Source: Eopsaltria australis (lineage: Eukaryota; Chordata; Aves; Passeriformes; Petroicidae). Taken from it: a stretch of DNA of 64,000 nucleotides. Under the pieces are notes generated by a model. It worked only from the letters and a program-made list of their open reading frames with translations. It made no database searches and was not told where the DNA came from. Both the position numbers and the translations under genes were made by a program. Shown piece after piece: positions 13,301-28,300 of this stretch; the stretch's first letter is position 1; the number at the start of each line of letters is the position of its first letter. The stretch lies in assembly GCA_034509425.1 (NCBI GenBank), contig JAVTVJ010000015.1:372001-436000 (forward strand), read 5' to 3'.

Positions 13301-16300
13301 AATAATCATGAATGACACAAGCACCAGAAACAAAAATGCTGAACTGGAACATGCTTCTCAGAGGGTAACTGCTGTTCATATTTGCAGAAAACAGCAAAGC
13401 TATTGCCAGTTTACCTGGCCACTCATTATACTCCATGTATTTTTCCAGTTAGCTACTTCTAAGTGGAATGGAAGTTACTCTAGTTTCACTTCTCTCTCCT
13501 TCCATCTTCCTCCGAAACTGAAAAAATTACAGACTTTTTACTTTGCCATGATGATGGAAGAGCATGCAGTATGTTGAAATCCATCTTCAGAAAAAACAGT
13601 AACAGGTTGGTAACAGATATATCTTTAAAGAAGGAGAGTTATTTTAATGGATTTCAGCTCTAACAGAATGAGACAAAAAGACAGGCACTTCAGGGATGTC
13701 TCTTTAAAACAAAACCAAAAACCAAACAGCCATTTTATCACATTAAAGAAAATGTTATAAAACCCTCAAACGAACTGTTGCTGGCCAAATTAATTTTGAA
13801 GACTCGAAACTTCTTCTACAGCTGTATCTACCATTTATTTGAAGAGTGGACTTCAAGTAAGCAGCCAGCATGCATGCAGTTAGACCATACTCATGTCATA
13901 AGAAGGAAACCAAAGTTGCACTACACCAGAAATCATAAAACTAAATTCTAAGCCTAGTATTTTTTCAGCGATTTTAAAAGAAGTAAAATAAAGATCCCTG
14001 TAAATGGAAAAAAAAACTCTAGTGGCCAATACAGAAAGGATAAACATACCAAAATGTATTTTAAAAACTAAGTAATTCAGTCCAGTGAGGATGCAACTGT
14101 AAACACTAATTTGAAAATCTTAAGAAATAACACAAACTAAGATTGTATGATCAATGAACTGGTGAAATCCTATCACCTTAATAATAAAGGTGTTATGTGC
14201 TGGAGCAAACAAAAACAAATTTAAAGGTGTTAATTTTTCAGTATCTCATATTGATGGAGGACCACACTAGCCACCATACCATGGACTACTATTTGTGTCA
14301 AGGTAAGCTGTTTGCCTTAAGAAGTAACTCCCTCAGCAAGCAGCTGAGCATAGAGTGTTTATTGGAAAGAAACTACCAATTACTCCACCAATGTTAACAT
14401 TATTAAGAGCAAGGCTTTTCACTAACATAGTCAATACAGTTTTAGAGTTGTTTACCTAATTACAAAATCATTTGCATTAATAGCCTTACAAGCTTCTAAA
14501 GCAAATTCTTCAGATATTTATTAAGAGGTCTTACTTCCTGAAAAAGAAAGTATTATATCCTTTGCATCCCCCTTCCTCAATATTATACACTTAAGTCTCA
14601 AAAATATGAATAAAAATTAGATATCAATAAGCAACTAAAGCAGGAGTTCTCTGTATGACTATCATAGGCCAGGACTTAAAGTTTGCTAATAAATTCCTGT
14701 GCAACTCCTGCATATTTGCAGGACTACATCTGAATCATAATCATCCCAGCAGGTAATTAAAAAGTACCTTGCGTGCAATTGGCTCTTGACCTTCCATCAG
14801 TGTGTACCAGCTCACTAGCCTATTCCAGCCTTCAGTTGGCAAAAGGATGTAGTCCAGCTCATCAATAAGGTGTTCCTTGAGAGACTGAGAATCGCCATCT
14901 AGAAGAGAAAGATTATTTTCACTTGAATGCTGTAATTCTGTACTTGAGTTTTTAATGTAACTTTTTCACATAAACAGCAGACAAAATATTTTGAGTCACA
15001 ATTATGTTACCAGTATTATGGCATTCAAAGCCAGTCTTCTGAAACGATGTAGGCAAACTATCCAGTTCATGCTTAGCACACCTATTACAAGTGGTACTCC
15101 TTTACTCAGGAACCTGAGTGACAACTTTATATCCCCGTGCAATTAGAAATACCTAGTTGTTACCATACACCATCCTAGCTTTCAGAGAAACCAATTCATT
15201 TCTCCCACTCACTTCACACATATTCCCACACCATCATGGATACTTCCACAGCTGAAAATGAGAATGAGTAGTTAATAGTAGATTCAAGACATTCACCCTA
15301 TGTCAGACTAGGAAAGTAACACGGTACAACCGCTTATTTAAAGGATCCTATGTGCTCTGGAAACAGTCACTGCAAAATTCTTTGCAGAGGGAGAGATGCT
15401 GCACTTGAATGAAGCATAATTTGGAATCTCTTAAGGTAAGCAGCAAGCTTTTAGCCTTCATTCAACCCTTATTACTAGCAGCTATCTTTTAGGTCTAAGA
15501 GGTGATTACAGATGTAAGCCACTGTGAACTTCAGACATTTAGGGCAGCTATCTTTCCATCTGGAAGTATTACATTATAACTGGGAGGACAGTGTGGGGAG
15601 AAATCCACAAGCAGTTCTTCAGTTTTCACAAGATTCATATGGTATTTCCGCACTGATCTTGTATCGTGAGGAGGTGTAATTTGGATTCTACTATCTCCTT
15701 CTAAAAATACCAACATCTCTTCCAGGATCATTTTTTTCAGAACTATCAAACAGATACCCTGATTCTGACAATTCAGTTCCTCATATATAACACTGTTTTC
15801 TATGATGAACAATCAGTTACTCTAAATAACTACTTTCTTGTGCCTGCTTTGACGATGCACCTCTTCTTTTGAAGATGACACGTGCATTACATCACATTTG
15901 ACATTTTTTGCACATGTTGAGATAAACTGAAATCTCTACCTGTTACTTTTCATTGCTCTCACTTCATCCAAATGTTCTGGAAACAAGGGAGAAGCATTTA
16001 AGTGATGTAAGCACAACATACTGCTTCAGTTTTCTGGAATCAATCTTTCCAAAATTCAATTACAGTTTTCCTTATCACTGCCTTACACTGCAGAATATCT
16101 GAAAAAGCATGCTCATTTTAGATTATTTTATTCTTTATAGCTGATGTACATTTTTAAGGAGACCAGCATGAGAGTAACTAGAGCACACTATGTGCCAAAG
16201 ACAAGATTAAAATCCAAGCATTTTCAGTTTCAGTTTATGCTACATAGAAAACCTAGTACACAGGATTGCTGCTTCGCAGTGGGTGAAAGAGAAAGCTATT

Positions 16301-19300
16301 ATTTGCTGGGCACTAATGCCATTAATTTTAAAACTACCTTTACACAGGAACAGTAGATGTCAGAGGATAACTGGATACATGGAATCACTGCCAATGTGGA
16401 GCCATAGTTTAGAACCATGAATGAGCAAAAACTGAAGTTCACAAACCCTCATGCTGTTTATTTTGAAAGGGGCACTAATAGTGCCAAAACTGTTAATAGA
16501 ATGCAGATTTCCAGAAGCTTTTAGGAAAATGGCTAACATGACTTGAAATCTGGACACAGCTAACTCTGAAGTAGACTTCGTAACAGTAACTTTAAACATA
16601 ATCTGAACATGTATGTAGATGAAGTTATAAATGGCACAGGTGAACTAACAGTGTTTGGCTCCACTAGAAATCACCCATTTTTGAAAGGGAAGACACAGGA
16701 GAACAAGCTGATGCTACCTCACTGAGCATAAAAAGCTGTTGCTCCATCTGATGTCAGTTGAGATGTACCACCTGAACATCCCCGCCTCACTGCAAGATCT
16801 ACTACAAGAACGTACAAAAGATCTATATCCTCACATTTCAGAAAACAAAACACAACACTCACCTGGAGCAAAAAGACCTTAAAGTCTCTAGATGGAAGAG
16901 AACATACAGATGTGTATGACAATACAGCACCTTCTACAAAGGCCCTGGTCAGTTATCAGATACAAAATCATTCACACCGACTATTAGAAGAACATAGCAT
17001 GACAAGTTTTATGAGAGATGCAATCATCTTTAACATTTAATTTGTAAAATAAAGAGATACTAACTACAGAAGTTTTGAATTAAGAAAGTCAAGAGTTCAT
17101 CATTAACCCCATGAAGTTGGAAAACCTGGAATTACTATGTGCCAATAAAACAAGCAATACTATTACATTACCTGTAACTGTGAAGAAGAAAACCAATTAT
17201 CTGCTCAATTTTGTATCTGCTAGATTTTGCAGATTAAACATTAACAGCTTTAATGGTATTCTGATACTGGACACTAAATACAGAATCTGACATGAAGATT
17301 AAAATATGTGGGAAAGTATTCTGAGACCTTCGTTCATGAATTTGGCTACAGTTCAGCAAAAGCTGGTCTGACCTCAGCAATTACAGCAGTGACACAGTTT
17401 AACATACTTACAAGACTATAAAGAAAACAGGAAATTATCTTCTATCATTTCACACAACTCAAATCACTGAACTGCATAATACCACCTCTTCAATTGTTCC
17501 AGAACTAAAGAAAGGGCTTGGGGCTCATTTACAGATGGAAACTTAGAGTACAACTTAAAAATCTTATTTTAAATCAACCAATCCGATTAAGCTACCAAAA
17601 AAAGGGAAATCGTAGTGAACTCAAGCTACCTTTTTGTCAACATGACCGATTTTCAGTTCTCAAGATATACCAAAATCTCATTACAAACCAGGAATTTGTA
17701 CATTATTACATATTTTGTTACCATTTCAAAAAAGGTCCAACAATTGTATTTATAAAATTGTGATTTATTAGGGAAATCTATTCCAGCCCCCTTGTCATAG
17801 TCTGAAAAGAAAACAGAATTTTTACCTTTATGTATGCTGAGGTTCATTTACACTGCCACCTTCAAAATATGAACTATCTGTGACAATTCTGCACTTAATG
17901 TACTATCAGCTTATTTCACAGTGAAAAGCAGTTACCTTTGAGAAGTCCAGAGTTATCAATAGGACCAGGGTACACATTCTGATCTCCCATCTGGTATTTG
18001 TCCCAGCTATCAAAACCAACGTATTTTTTCCACTGTTTGAACCAGCGACTATCCACTAGATACCTTAAAAGGAAAAAGACATACATATTAATTACTTGCA
18101 TGCTACTACTTCCTACCTCATTCATGACAATGCACCAGCATTCATCAGCCTTTCGAAACGACAGTGCTTTTCTTTCTGCTCTGCTAACCATTATCAGCAT
18201 CTCCTACCAGTGAGGACTTTAACTGTAGTCAATTAAAGATCTCACTAACAGCATCAGATACAGTTTTGCAAGACTGCCAATACAACGTATCAGAGGCTGA
18301 AAAACAGCAAATAGAAAAAAAAAAATTCCCTTTTTAGCATGAACGACTGTCACCTTTAATTCCTGTCCTTCATTTTTGAACTTAGGAGATTCAAGTTAAA
18401 TCTCTATAATTAAAAAAAGTGAGAGAGAACATTAAGTAAAGAATTGTCTATTGCTGGAGTTTTATTTATAACATTCATATGCAACTTAAAAAACTTCAGA
18501 ACTCTGATGCCTTGTCAAGAACCAGTAAAGTGTGTTTTCTTCCTGAGTCAACATCAACACAAACAGTAAATGCTCTGTTTTTGACAGAGGACTAGATGTT
18601 CCTCCCACAAATAATTATCAACACCACACTTCTATATAAAGCGATTATATCTCTAATCTCAGCTCTACAGTATTTCTATCCAGATTAAACTGTTGTCACA
18701 GTCTGGCTTTTACAAAGTCCAGTGATACCTATATTATTCATACCTTTTTGTCCCGAATTGCTTTAAGATCAAGATACCAAATTTTTTCAGTGATGCTCAG
18801 ATTTTTAATTGTTTTTTTTTAAGATACCATCTGCATTATTTCTCCTTCCTAAAAATATTCATCTTCTGCCTGGTCTGTCCCATGCCTTTGGCTACTATGT
18901 TAGGATGAAAGGGAATTTGATTAACCTGACATGCCCTTGCCTTTTGCCTCATACACTAAGTTTTCATTCTCATGAACATACTTAAGGCCAACAGCACTCT
19001 CCCCTTTCTCTTCTGCTGTGGCCATTTAGCTCTATTTAAAAAGAGCTGCAACGGTGTGTGGTTATGAATGCAGTCACCACTAAACCCGCCAGCCTTGTTG
19101 CATGGCCTCTATTTTCTTGACCTAAATTTGAATGAACTATGAATCTTAAGAAGGAAAGATATAATTTTAGATAGAAAAGAAACTATCATACAGGCAAACT
19201 GCCTTTATTTTAATTAATGCCTAAGAAATTACTGCTCCTGTAGAAACATTTTACTTTTCAAATGCTTTGTGTTAAGTGTCTTATCACACCCCAGTAACAG

Positions 19301-22300
19301 AGTGATTAATACAAATTTTTGATAATCAAATTTAAGTGTGAGAAAGCTTGGGGTCCACTGTTCTAGATTTTAAATATTCAACATTATCTATTTCAACACT
19401 TCACCAGCTTTCTTCTTTCATATCCAATTAATTTTGCCACCAACCAAAATTTGCTGTGCAGTATCTCTTTAGGGTCCTCCCCAACAGAAATGTTGTAACA
19501 CTGCTGTTTCCTAACATGAAGTGCAGAAAATCTTTTATCACTTCCCTTCAAATTTAGGAATTTGTACTTACCGGCTCAAATAAAAGCTTAATATTTCTCG
19601 TATAAAGAAAGCTGAAAGGCCACTTGCAAATCATGCAAGTATGTAAGTACGATAAGAACTAAACAGCAGAGTCAACCTCCTTTACCACAAAGTAGAGGTA
19701 ACATGCATTACATGGAAAAGAAAGGTTTATTGAATTTATTTAGCCAAGAAAAAAATCTGCTTGTAGAGATTTTGAAAAATGCTAGCAGACACTATAGATG
19801 TGAATTCTTACACCAAATTCCTGGCTATAGGCATGTATGTGTATGCACATGTATATCTACGTTTTATACATATTAGGCATTTTAATGAACATTCTGCTAC
19901 TTTTGCTTCAATAGAAATCTGGTACAGGTGAGAAAACCTACTTTCAGTTATTACTGAACACAGTCACAGCAGCTGTAATCTTCTCTTTTATCCTGGTTTG
20001 AGAATGGTATTCCCCAATTAAAAAAAACCAAAATACCACCACACACTGCTGCCCATCTCCTACCTCACAAAAAGCAGAGACTGCAGGCTGAGATAATTAC
20101 ATTTACTGGAAACAGCAATGAGGTAAGAAAAACACAGTAACAGTAGAGTAAAAAAGAGGGTGATTTACATGCAAAATACTCATCCTGGGGGACAATGAAC
20201 AATGGTGGATGGGTTTTCCCCTCTCACTATGCCTTTTCTCAACCTGAAGGTACACCCCTCTCCTCCCATGCAGGAGCCCTTGACTCCCATCCCTGGGGTG
20301 GTAGAGCATAAGAACCTGCGGGTGCCCAAGGCTGGCCTGCAGGCTCCATTCCCTCACCGTGGAAAAATTAACTCTGTCCTGGCCAAAACCAGAACATCTC
20401 ATTACAAGAACTTGCTCTTAATCAAGACAGGAAACACTACTTTTCCAGTAAGATTAGAGAAACCAAAAATTTGCATTCAAATGCCATACACTACCCTCAT
20501 TTTATGTAAGAAGGATATGGGACATTAAAGATTATGGCAGGGAAGGGGAAAAAAAGGAGCACAATTACACCGTCCTCAGTTTAAGGGGAATCAACCTACC
20601 TGTTAAAACACTTCTGCAGCTAAAATCCAAACTTCTTAGCATTAATGGGAAAACACATCTAAAAACATATTCAATAGAGCATTCTCACCAAGATCAACAA
20701 GACTACTCATCTACACAAGAGAAGGCAAACCATTGGAAGGCAACTTAATTTATCTTTTCATTAGTATTATAATATCCATGATAATCAACCACCAGAAAAC
20801 TAAGTATTACCTATGAGGGATGTCCAGCAATTTAAGAGGAAAATACACAGCTCAAGTAAACAGAACTACATCTGCTAAACCCTCATTTCTTAAATGATAT
20901 TTGATCCCTTTTAAGGAAAAAAATATTAAAAACTTAGGGCATGCACTTGGACCAGATACACTTCACTGTAATGTGTGTTGTCCCAGTTATAAAAATAGCA
21001 TACCATGCATTAGTAAAACAGAGATCAAAATATATGCATATTAAACCTGGTACAATGTTTTGCCTCTATTTTTGTTACTATTACTTAATGCAGGAAGGAG
21101 TTCCAAATGAGTCTAATGCTAGAGTAGTTATTTGAATTGCGGACCTGACCAAGGCGGCTGCACCAGAACTCCTCATCTAAGTTGAAATATATGGCCTATC
21201 CATTTTTCAGAATTATGCTTAAGAAATGTTTGTTATCTGATGGAATCAAGATTTCACTCAACCAGGAAAGACAAATATTGCTCTCTGGGACATCATCAAT
21301 TTAGCTAGTGAGCAGGATAACCAATCCATCTTCTGGGGTAAAACAAATCCAGAGGATTACAAAGATTAAAAACAAGAACAGTCTCAAATTTTTAGACATT
21401 CTACTTTGAGGGGCAAATCCTAAAAACTAAGACAACTGGACAGCAAAATGAACTGGTTAACTCTGAAACAGCAGATACCTGACATTTATAGATATTGCAA
21501 GTAAAACAGTGACCTCAAATTGTTTGAAGAAAATAGTGCAACCAAGTCACTTAGAGCCAACTGGTTGATAGCATAAAACACTGGAATAGTCCCAAACCTT
21601 TATCTAACAGTAAGCAAAAACATGCATGTACCGTTTGCTGAAAATTACACTCACATACGGCATTTTCAGTATTAATAATATTGAAAGTATTTGTACAGTT
21701 TAATTAGCTTTACGAGTTTTATCTTGGTTATATCATGTATATTTAAAATTTTCCTTGTGCAAGTAGAATAAAAAACTATAGAACATGTGAATATATTCTC
21801 AGTTCAAGTTTGGCCTACTTCACTACCCAGTGTTTATTTCTGAGTAGCGCTCCAGATTGCTTTGTAAGATATATCTGTTCTCTTCTGTAAAACGTTTCTT
21901 GCCTGTCTGAAGTGGATTATCATATACAAAGGAAAATTTATATTCTAGAGTCCTCTGGAATGCCAGATAATGGAATAAAACGTGAGGAAATGGAATGAAG
22001 ATGCAACAGGGGAAGTTCATACTTGACACCATGAAAAGCCTGAGAGGGTGGCTGGTCACTGGAACAGGCTCCCTAGGGATGTGGTCACAGACCAAGCCAG
22101 TCAGTTCAAGGATCATCTGAAAGACATTCTTAGCCATATGGTTTAGCTTTAGGCAGTCCTGCAAAGAGCAGGAAGTTGGATTCAATGTCCCTTATGGGTT
22201 CCTTTAAATTTGGGATATTTGGCCTTGGCCAGTGGTCAGTCCATCTGGAGCTGGCTGGCAGTGGCTCTGTAAGACACAGGAGAAGCTTCTGGCAGCTTCT

Positions 22301-25300
22301 CCTAAAAGCCACCCCTGTAGCACCCCCACTACCAACACCTTGCCATGCAAGCCCTATAAAATTGGGTCACTCAATTAAATTTACCAAAAAAGACCATATC
22401 CTTGTGTATGACCAAATGATCAACTGTAGAGACTCAAGGCAGCCCAAAATAGGATTACTTACAGCCTTTGCAAATTAACTTACAAGTACAAAAATCTGAA
22501 GCTATTACAACACTTGCAAATACACCTTCATTTCTTAAATTGAAATTCAACGACTAATAAAGATCAATTTTAAGTTTATAGAAGTTTTAAAATTTTGCAG
22601 CTGCATGGCAACATGGACATTGTTCACTGAAAAGAAAGTACTAGTGGGAAACTTACTAATTGATTTCTAAAATTCCCTCATGGACTGCAACTTTTTAATG
22701 TAATTCAAATTCACCTATGATTTACTGCATATTTTGACTTAATAAATCTAATTAACATAATATCAACATTACAGTAATACAGCAGCATTCATTCTTTACC
22801 TCAACATCCAAGTTGATGGAAAAGTATCTGAACAGTATGACTAAGATCTTGGTATTTCCCACTGCTGTCAAAAGCATTCTGAATTCTTCTGACCATTATA
22901 TAAAGACAGAATTAAACAACGCATAAGGTAAATTTATTTATATTGACTGACACATCAGCCCTTTGAATTCAAAATCAAACCAGAAAACTTTAGTATGCAA
23001 TAAGACACTTCACAGAGACATTAATTCTGCACTGTGTCCTGCTGGGATATTGCATCTTCTGAACAGGAGCTATTTCACTTTTAACAGTAAAACTGTGCAA
23101 ATTGTCCAGAGAGATAGGTGAGGATTTTTTTTTTTACTCTCCTCACTGTGCATGAGTACAGATTAAGCAATACAGAGGACAAAGTGGAACAACTGTGTTG
23201 CTGAAAGCAAATTAGGACTCCTGCTTAAAGGCACAGGATCTGATTTTTGTTCTTCCACAACTGCAACTGCAAAAATAAAAACGTAAGAACGGGTTTGCAT
23301 CTGTATTTCTACTTTGATTAAGGTGACAAAAATTGCTTGACCAAATACGCTCATAATTAATAGATGCCTTCAAATTAAACTTTCTTTCAGAATTATTAAG
23401 TTCTTAAAGTTCAAAATGGTGATAATTATTCTACTCTATTACACAAACCATACCATCTTTTTATTCAAAATATAGGTAAATCCACAAGAAAAAAAAACAG
23501 GGGTCAAAGAGAAAAAAAAGTATCATTTATCTCCCATTTTTAAGAAGTCAATCTAAGTATTCCAGATTCCTCTTCAGAAGTGTTTAGTTCAACAAAATGC
23601 ACCAAGATTTCAAAACAACTAATCAAATTCTCACTACAGCTCCCATAATGTGCTGCAGTAGCCTAAGCACCACATTCTTCATCCATACTACCAAGAGGCC
23701 AACTAAAAAGTACAATTCAGCTAAAATTAGTGAAGTGCAATTTTATGTTAAAATTTCAGTGTGAACATTATATTAACCATGTAAATGTTTTGCATATTCT
23801 CAAAAATTTTCCATTTAAGTAATGACTTTTCATTAAAAAATAATCTAAAAAAATAAATTTTCAGGCAAAAGCCTGTAATAAACACTATTTTAACATGCTC
23901 TCACCCCACGTAATCAATTAACAGAAGAAAAATGCACCTACTCATTTCCACTGTAAGTTTTGTCCAGAAGAATCTAAATCTTTGTAAACTACTAGTCACA
24001 TGCAGCACCATTCCTTATGCAGTGAGAGAAACGTAATACTAAACTTCAATCACAAGGTATAGAAGTCAAAATCAGCAACTTAAACCACATTTGAAAGAAA
24101 CAACCCATCCACCTCTTAATCTATCCTTGGAACACTGAACTTGGTGTTCTTTGTTTCTCATTTTATGAAGTTATCAAAACAATTTAGAATATAATTCCAA
24201 ATATTGTGGAAGAGCAGGTCCATAACATCTCATAGTGCCCTCAGTGAAATCAAGTAAAATCTTCCATTAACATTCAATCTAGATTCTGTTAATGTACAAC
24301 GCAATGATGGATGATGAAATGTGGAAAACATTGAGAGGACAGTACTGAGAAAAAGGTACATGGCCTGACTCTTGGGGATGCCCTGTGCAGGGCTGAGCTG
24401 GATTTGGTGATCTTTGTGGGCTCCTTCCAGCTCAGCATGTTCTGTGAAGCCCCTAGTGTAAAATGCTATTAAAAAGTTAAGCACTTCAGTATCAAGGTTG
24501 TCATCAATGATGGGCATTGCAGGGATTTTAAGCAGGGCAAGTTGATCATCAAGATTCAAGAGTTTTCACTGCAGCCAGAATTAAAATGCTTGTATGTTTT
24601 CAGTGGGGAAATTCACCTCTGGAGGAAAAATCCATTAAGGCTGAACTTTTCATATCTACTGATCACTCACTGGAAAGGATTTTTACCCAACTCCATTTCT
24701 ACTTACTTTCCTCAGTGACCAAGTATTACAACTGAACAGACAGTGAAATTCCCACAGGTTAAGAAAAGGATATTTTTTTCACCGTCTAAGAAATGTGCTG
24801 TATGGATAGTAACAGTACTCTACCTAGACTCAGCAGAACTTCAAGTGACGTGTATCAGACACATCTGAAAACTATAAATACTATATACTTCTGTGGTTTT
24901 ACTAATCTGAAAGTCTTAAAAACCAAGAAGAGATTAAGAATGTATTTCATCACTCTTGTGATGACTGGCACCGAAATTCATTGGCTAATAGGGCTGAAAA
25001 TCAACATCTTCCTTTTGCCTGAACCTGACCAGCTTCAGTTTACATAGTGTCTTAAATCTTTAGCTGCTTGTCTAAAAATCCTTATCCTAGAAGACATCTT
25101 CTTCCTCTTATGTAAGTATTTCAGCACAGGACTCAAACTTCTAGCAAAACAGACAAAGGCTCTCCAAGCTGTTCTCTGAAAGACAAGGCTTCTGCTTTCC
25201 CTATTAGATTTTGAGACATCTGAACTCATTCTAAATGAGCACCTTCTGTCACATGTGGACACCAGAACTGGACAGTAGAATGGTTTCACTAATATATTCT

Positions 25301-28300
25301 GTATACAGTACATATTTGTACTGCTACTTGGTATTCCCTATTCAAACATCTAATGACTGCATTTGTTCCCTTAGCCACTAAATAAACTCCGGGTGGTAGT
25401 TTTTGCCCACTCTAACTGCCTAATTCTTATCCAAGTTACTCCTTTTAAAAATACAAGTAACTTCTATATTCTCATCAGCTCACAAATGGTTATGGTAAGC
25501 AACAGATGAAAGAAGCACAGCAGAGAAACTCTGGGAGAAAGAGAGAGAAAAAGTGGTAAAACTGATTGCTGAGCTGTTAGCTATTTTCACGTCACTATCA
25601 TGCACTTTAAGCAAAACATTTATTGGCAGGTGATATGTAAAGGTGACAAATGTGGTTACATACCCTAGACCACGGACAGACAATGTGTGCAAGAGGTAGC
25701 CAAGAGTATCAAAGCATTTGTCATGTCATATCCGAGCTACTGAGACAACATCTCTGACTAAAACAGCCACAGAAGAACAGGATCTACAGGGAAGTCAGGG
25801 CAGAGGTGGTTTCAAAGGTAAAATCAAGAAATCACACTTTGACATGGGGAAGAAATTACAGAGAAATCACCCAAGAAGTCACATAGAAAAACTGACAGTC
25901 TTCCCCCTATAACAAAACTGTTCCGAGATCAATAACTTTCAGTACTGAAAACTGTACTTCCATGATACTGTACTTCGAGAAAAACTTGGCAAGGTTCTCA
26001 AGAATATCACTGCAGCTACAAAGGCACTACATGACATTATCAAGACCAGTTGGTCACATAAATTATACTGTGCCTAAAAATCTAATGAGCATCAACAGCT
26101 CTTCAGTTTCTGAGAGTAGAAGACACTGACTGAGTTCAGATTTGCCTGCAGTTGCAACAACCAATAATCTTTGTCATTCTAAATGAGAGGGTAAAATCTC
26201 CTCAGACAGTAAATTCTCCTCACTTGTCAAGCACCAGTAGTATTTTGAAATACTGAGACATAATCATATCGGATGTTACAACTGTCAGACATACAATGAA
26301 ACACAGCATTTTTTCTTTTCCTAAACAGAAGTCTAGGTCTTTCAACCACAGAACCTGAAGATCCTTTGGACAATACTGCAAGAAGTAAAACTTATGTTAA
26401 TTCAAGTTCTGTGGAACAAAAGTGTAGTTTTTATATTGACTCTACTAATTAAAGTAGACAACATTATTCAACAGAACTGATAAACAAAGGAAGTACTTTC
26501 TTGGAAAAATCTGATGTTTGTTTAATGTGTGTTTAGAAAAATAAGATAAATGGAGAGACAGAAGAATCCTCAATCTCCCAGAATTTAATAATTTATTGAC
26601 TGGCCACAAAGAATGCAAAGAAGACCACAGGGACAAACTAGTCCAAAATCTTGTCCCTGCAGCCAAAGCAGTTAAAAGACACTCACCTCGTCTGTCCATT
26701 GAAGCAATACAGCTTAATGCATACTATTCCCAAGCTACCCTTAAAAACATCTAATGGAACAAACTCTACAGCTTACCAAATCACCTAGTCAACTGGTTTC
26801 TAACTCTAGCAATTCTTCTTCCAATACCTAACTCTAAACCTGTTGCATTTCAAGTCAATTTGATTTCTTTCTCTCTGCAGTGTACATGAAGAACTAATGA
26901 AGAAATTCATCAGCCACTTCATAGATGCTTCTAAGATTTGCCTCTCTCTGCCCTATTCTTTAGTTGCTTTTTTCTTAGAGAAAACCCCCTAAGCTTTATA
27001 TTTTCCATATACAGCTTATTGTTTCCTCCACTCTAAATTCTGAAGGGCATGGAAAAGACCCCACGTATATCCCACCATTTTTAAAAGGACGGCACCTGAG
27101 TGCTTTAAAACTCAAGCAGAACAAGCTGGTATGGCACTGCTGAAATTTTTTTCAGCAGTATTTACTACCAAATCAATGCAATACTGAATCATGGCTTACA
27201 GCACTTTAACTGCTGTTTCCTTACTAATGTCCCAAAAGATCAAAAAGCCATTGACAAAATACCTCTGAAAAAGCATTTGGATTAAATGTACCCTTTAATT
27301 TGTGAAGATACCTGCACAGTCTAAGCACAAATCCTATAAATGCAAAAGCATCCACATTTATGTAGCTCAATTTAACAGTTCACAAGTAAAACTTAATGGG
27401 ACTTTGCTGCAGCTTATTCAGTTTTAAAACACTTGACTAGTATCAGTGTCAATCACAGCTAGATACATTTTCACAGAACATTTAGAAGGTTTTCCCACAC
27501 AACCGATTCTTCTGTATTAAAATATCAAATGTACTAAAAAAAGTAAACAGCACAGTAAACTTACTGTTTCGGTCATGCTGTCAAGCTAGTCATAAAAGTA
27601 CTATCACTCTGAACAATATTAACTGCCTGAGACATTGTTTTAGTAACTGGGAACTACCCAACAGAACCATAAAAAAACAGTCTTGTAGGATATCAAGACT
27701 GAGCACACTTTTACTACTGCTGGTCATTTTCAATGCTACCATGTGAATTCACTTCCTTTTTCTAGTTTCTTACACTTTTCCAATTTCAAGAGCAGTCTGT
27801 TCATATGCCAAAGCTGAACATATACTCAGCAATATTTGAATAATGCATCAGAATGTATGCTTCTGACACATGCTGCAGTATCAACACTGTTAAATATAGT
27901 CTTTTATAGAACTGGAACAGTGAGTGATGACAGCTGAAATGAGGTGGGCTAGTTCTAATTCCGTGTATTCATAGTTAATTTTCTGTACGTTAATGCTTCA
28001 GCCTTTGTCTTTGGGTGACAGCTTCACACAGGAAGAGATGAAGAGGCTGAGTGTCAGTTCCTTATTTTTTCCCCTCCTAAAAAAAGTCCCATTTCCTAGC
28101 CTCACAGAACTACAACTATAGAAGCTCAATTACCAAATACACGCCAAAAAGAGGTGCTTATTTAACCTAATTCTTTTCAACCGTGGATCATTCTGTTGAC
28201 AATCTGTATGGTATACTAAGAAATATTTTATGACTGACTACAAAAACATGTTTTTCAAACATGCATTGTAGAAAAGGTATCGTAAGGGTCCGTTTACACC

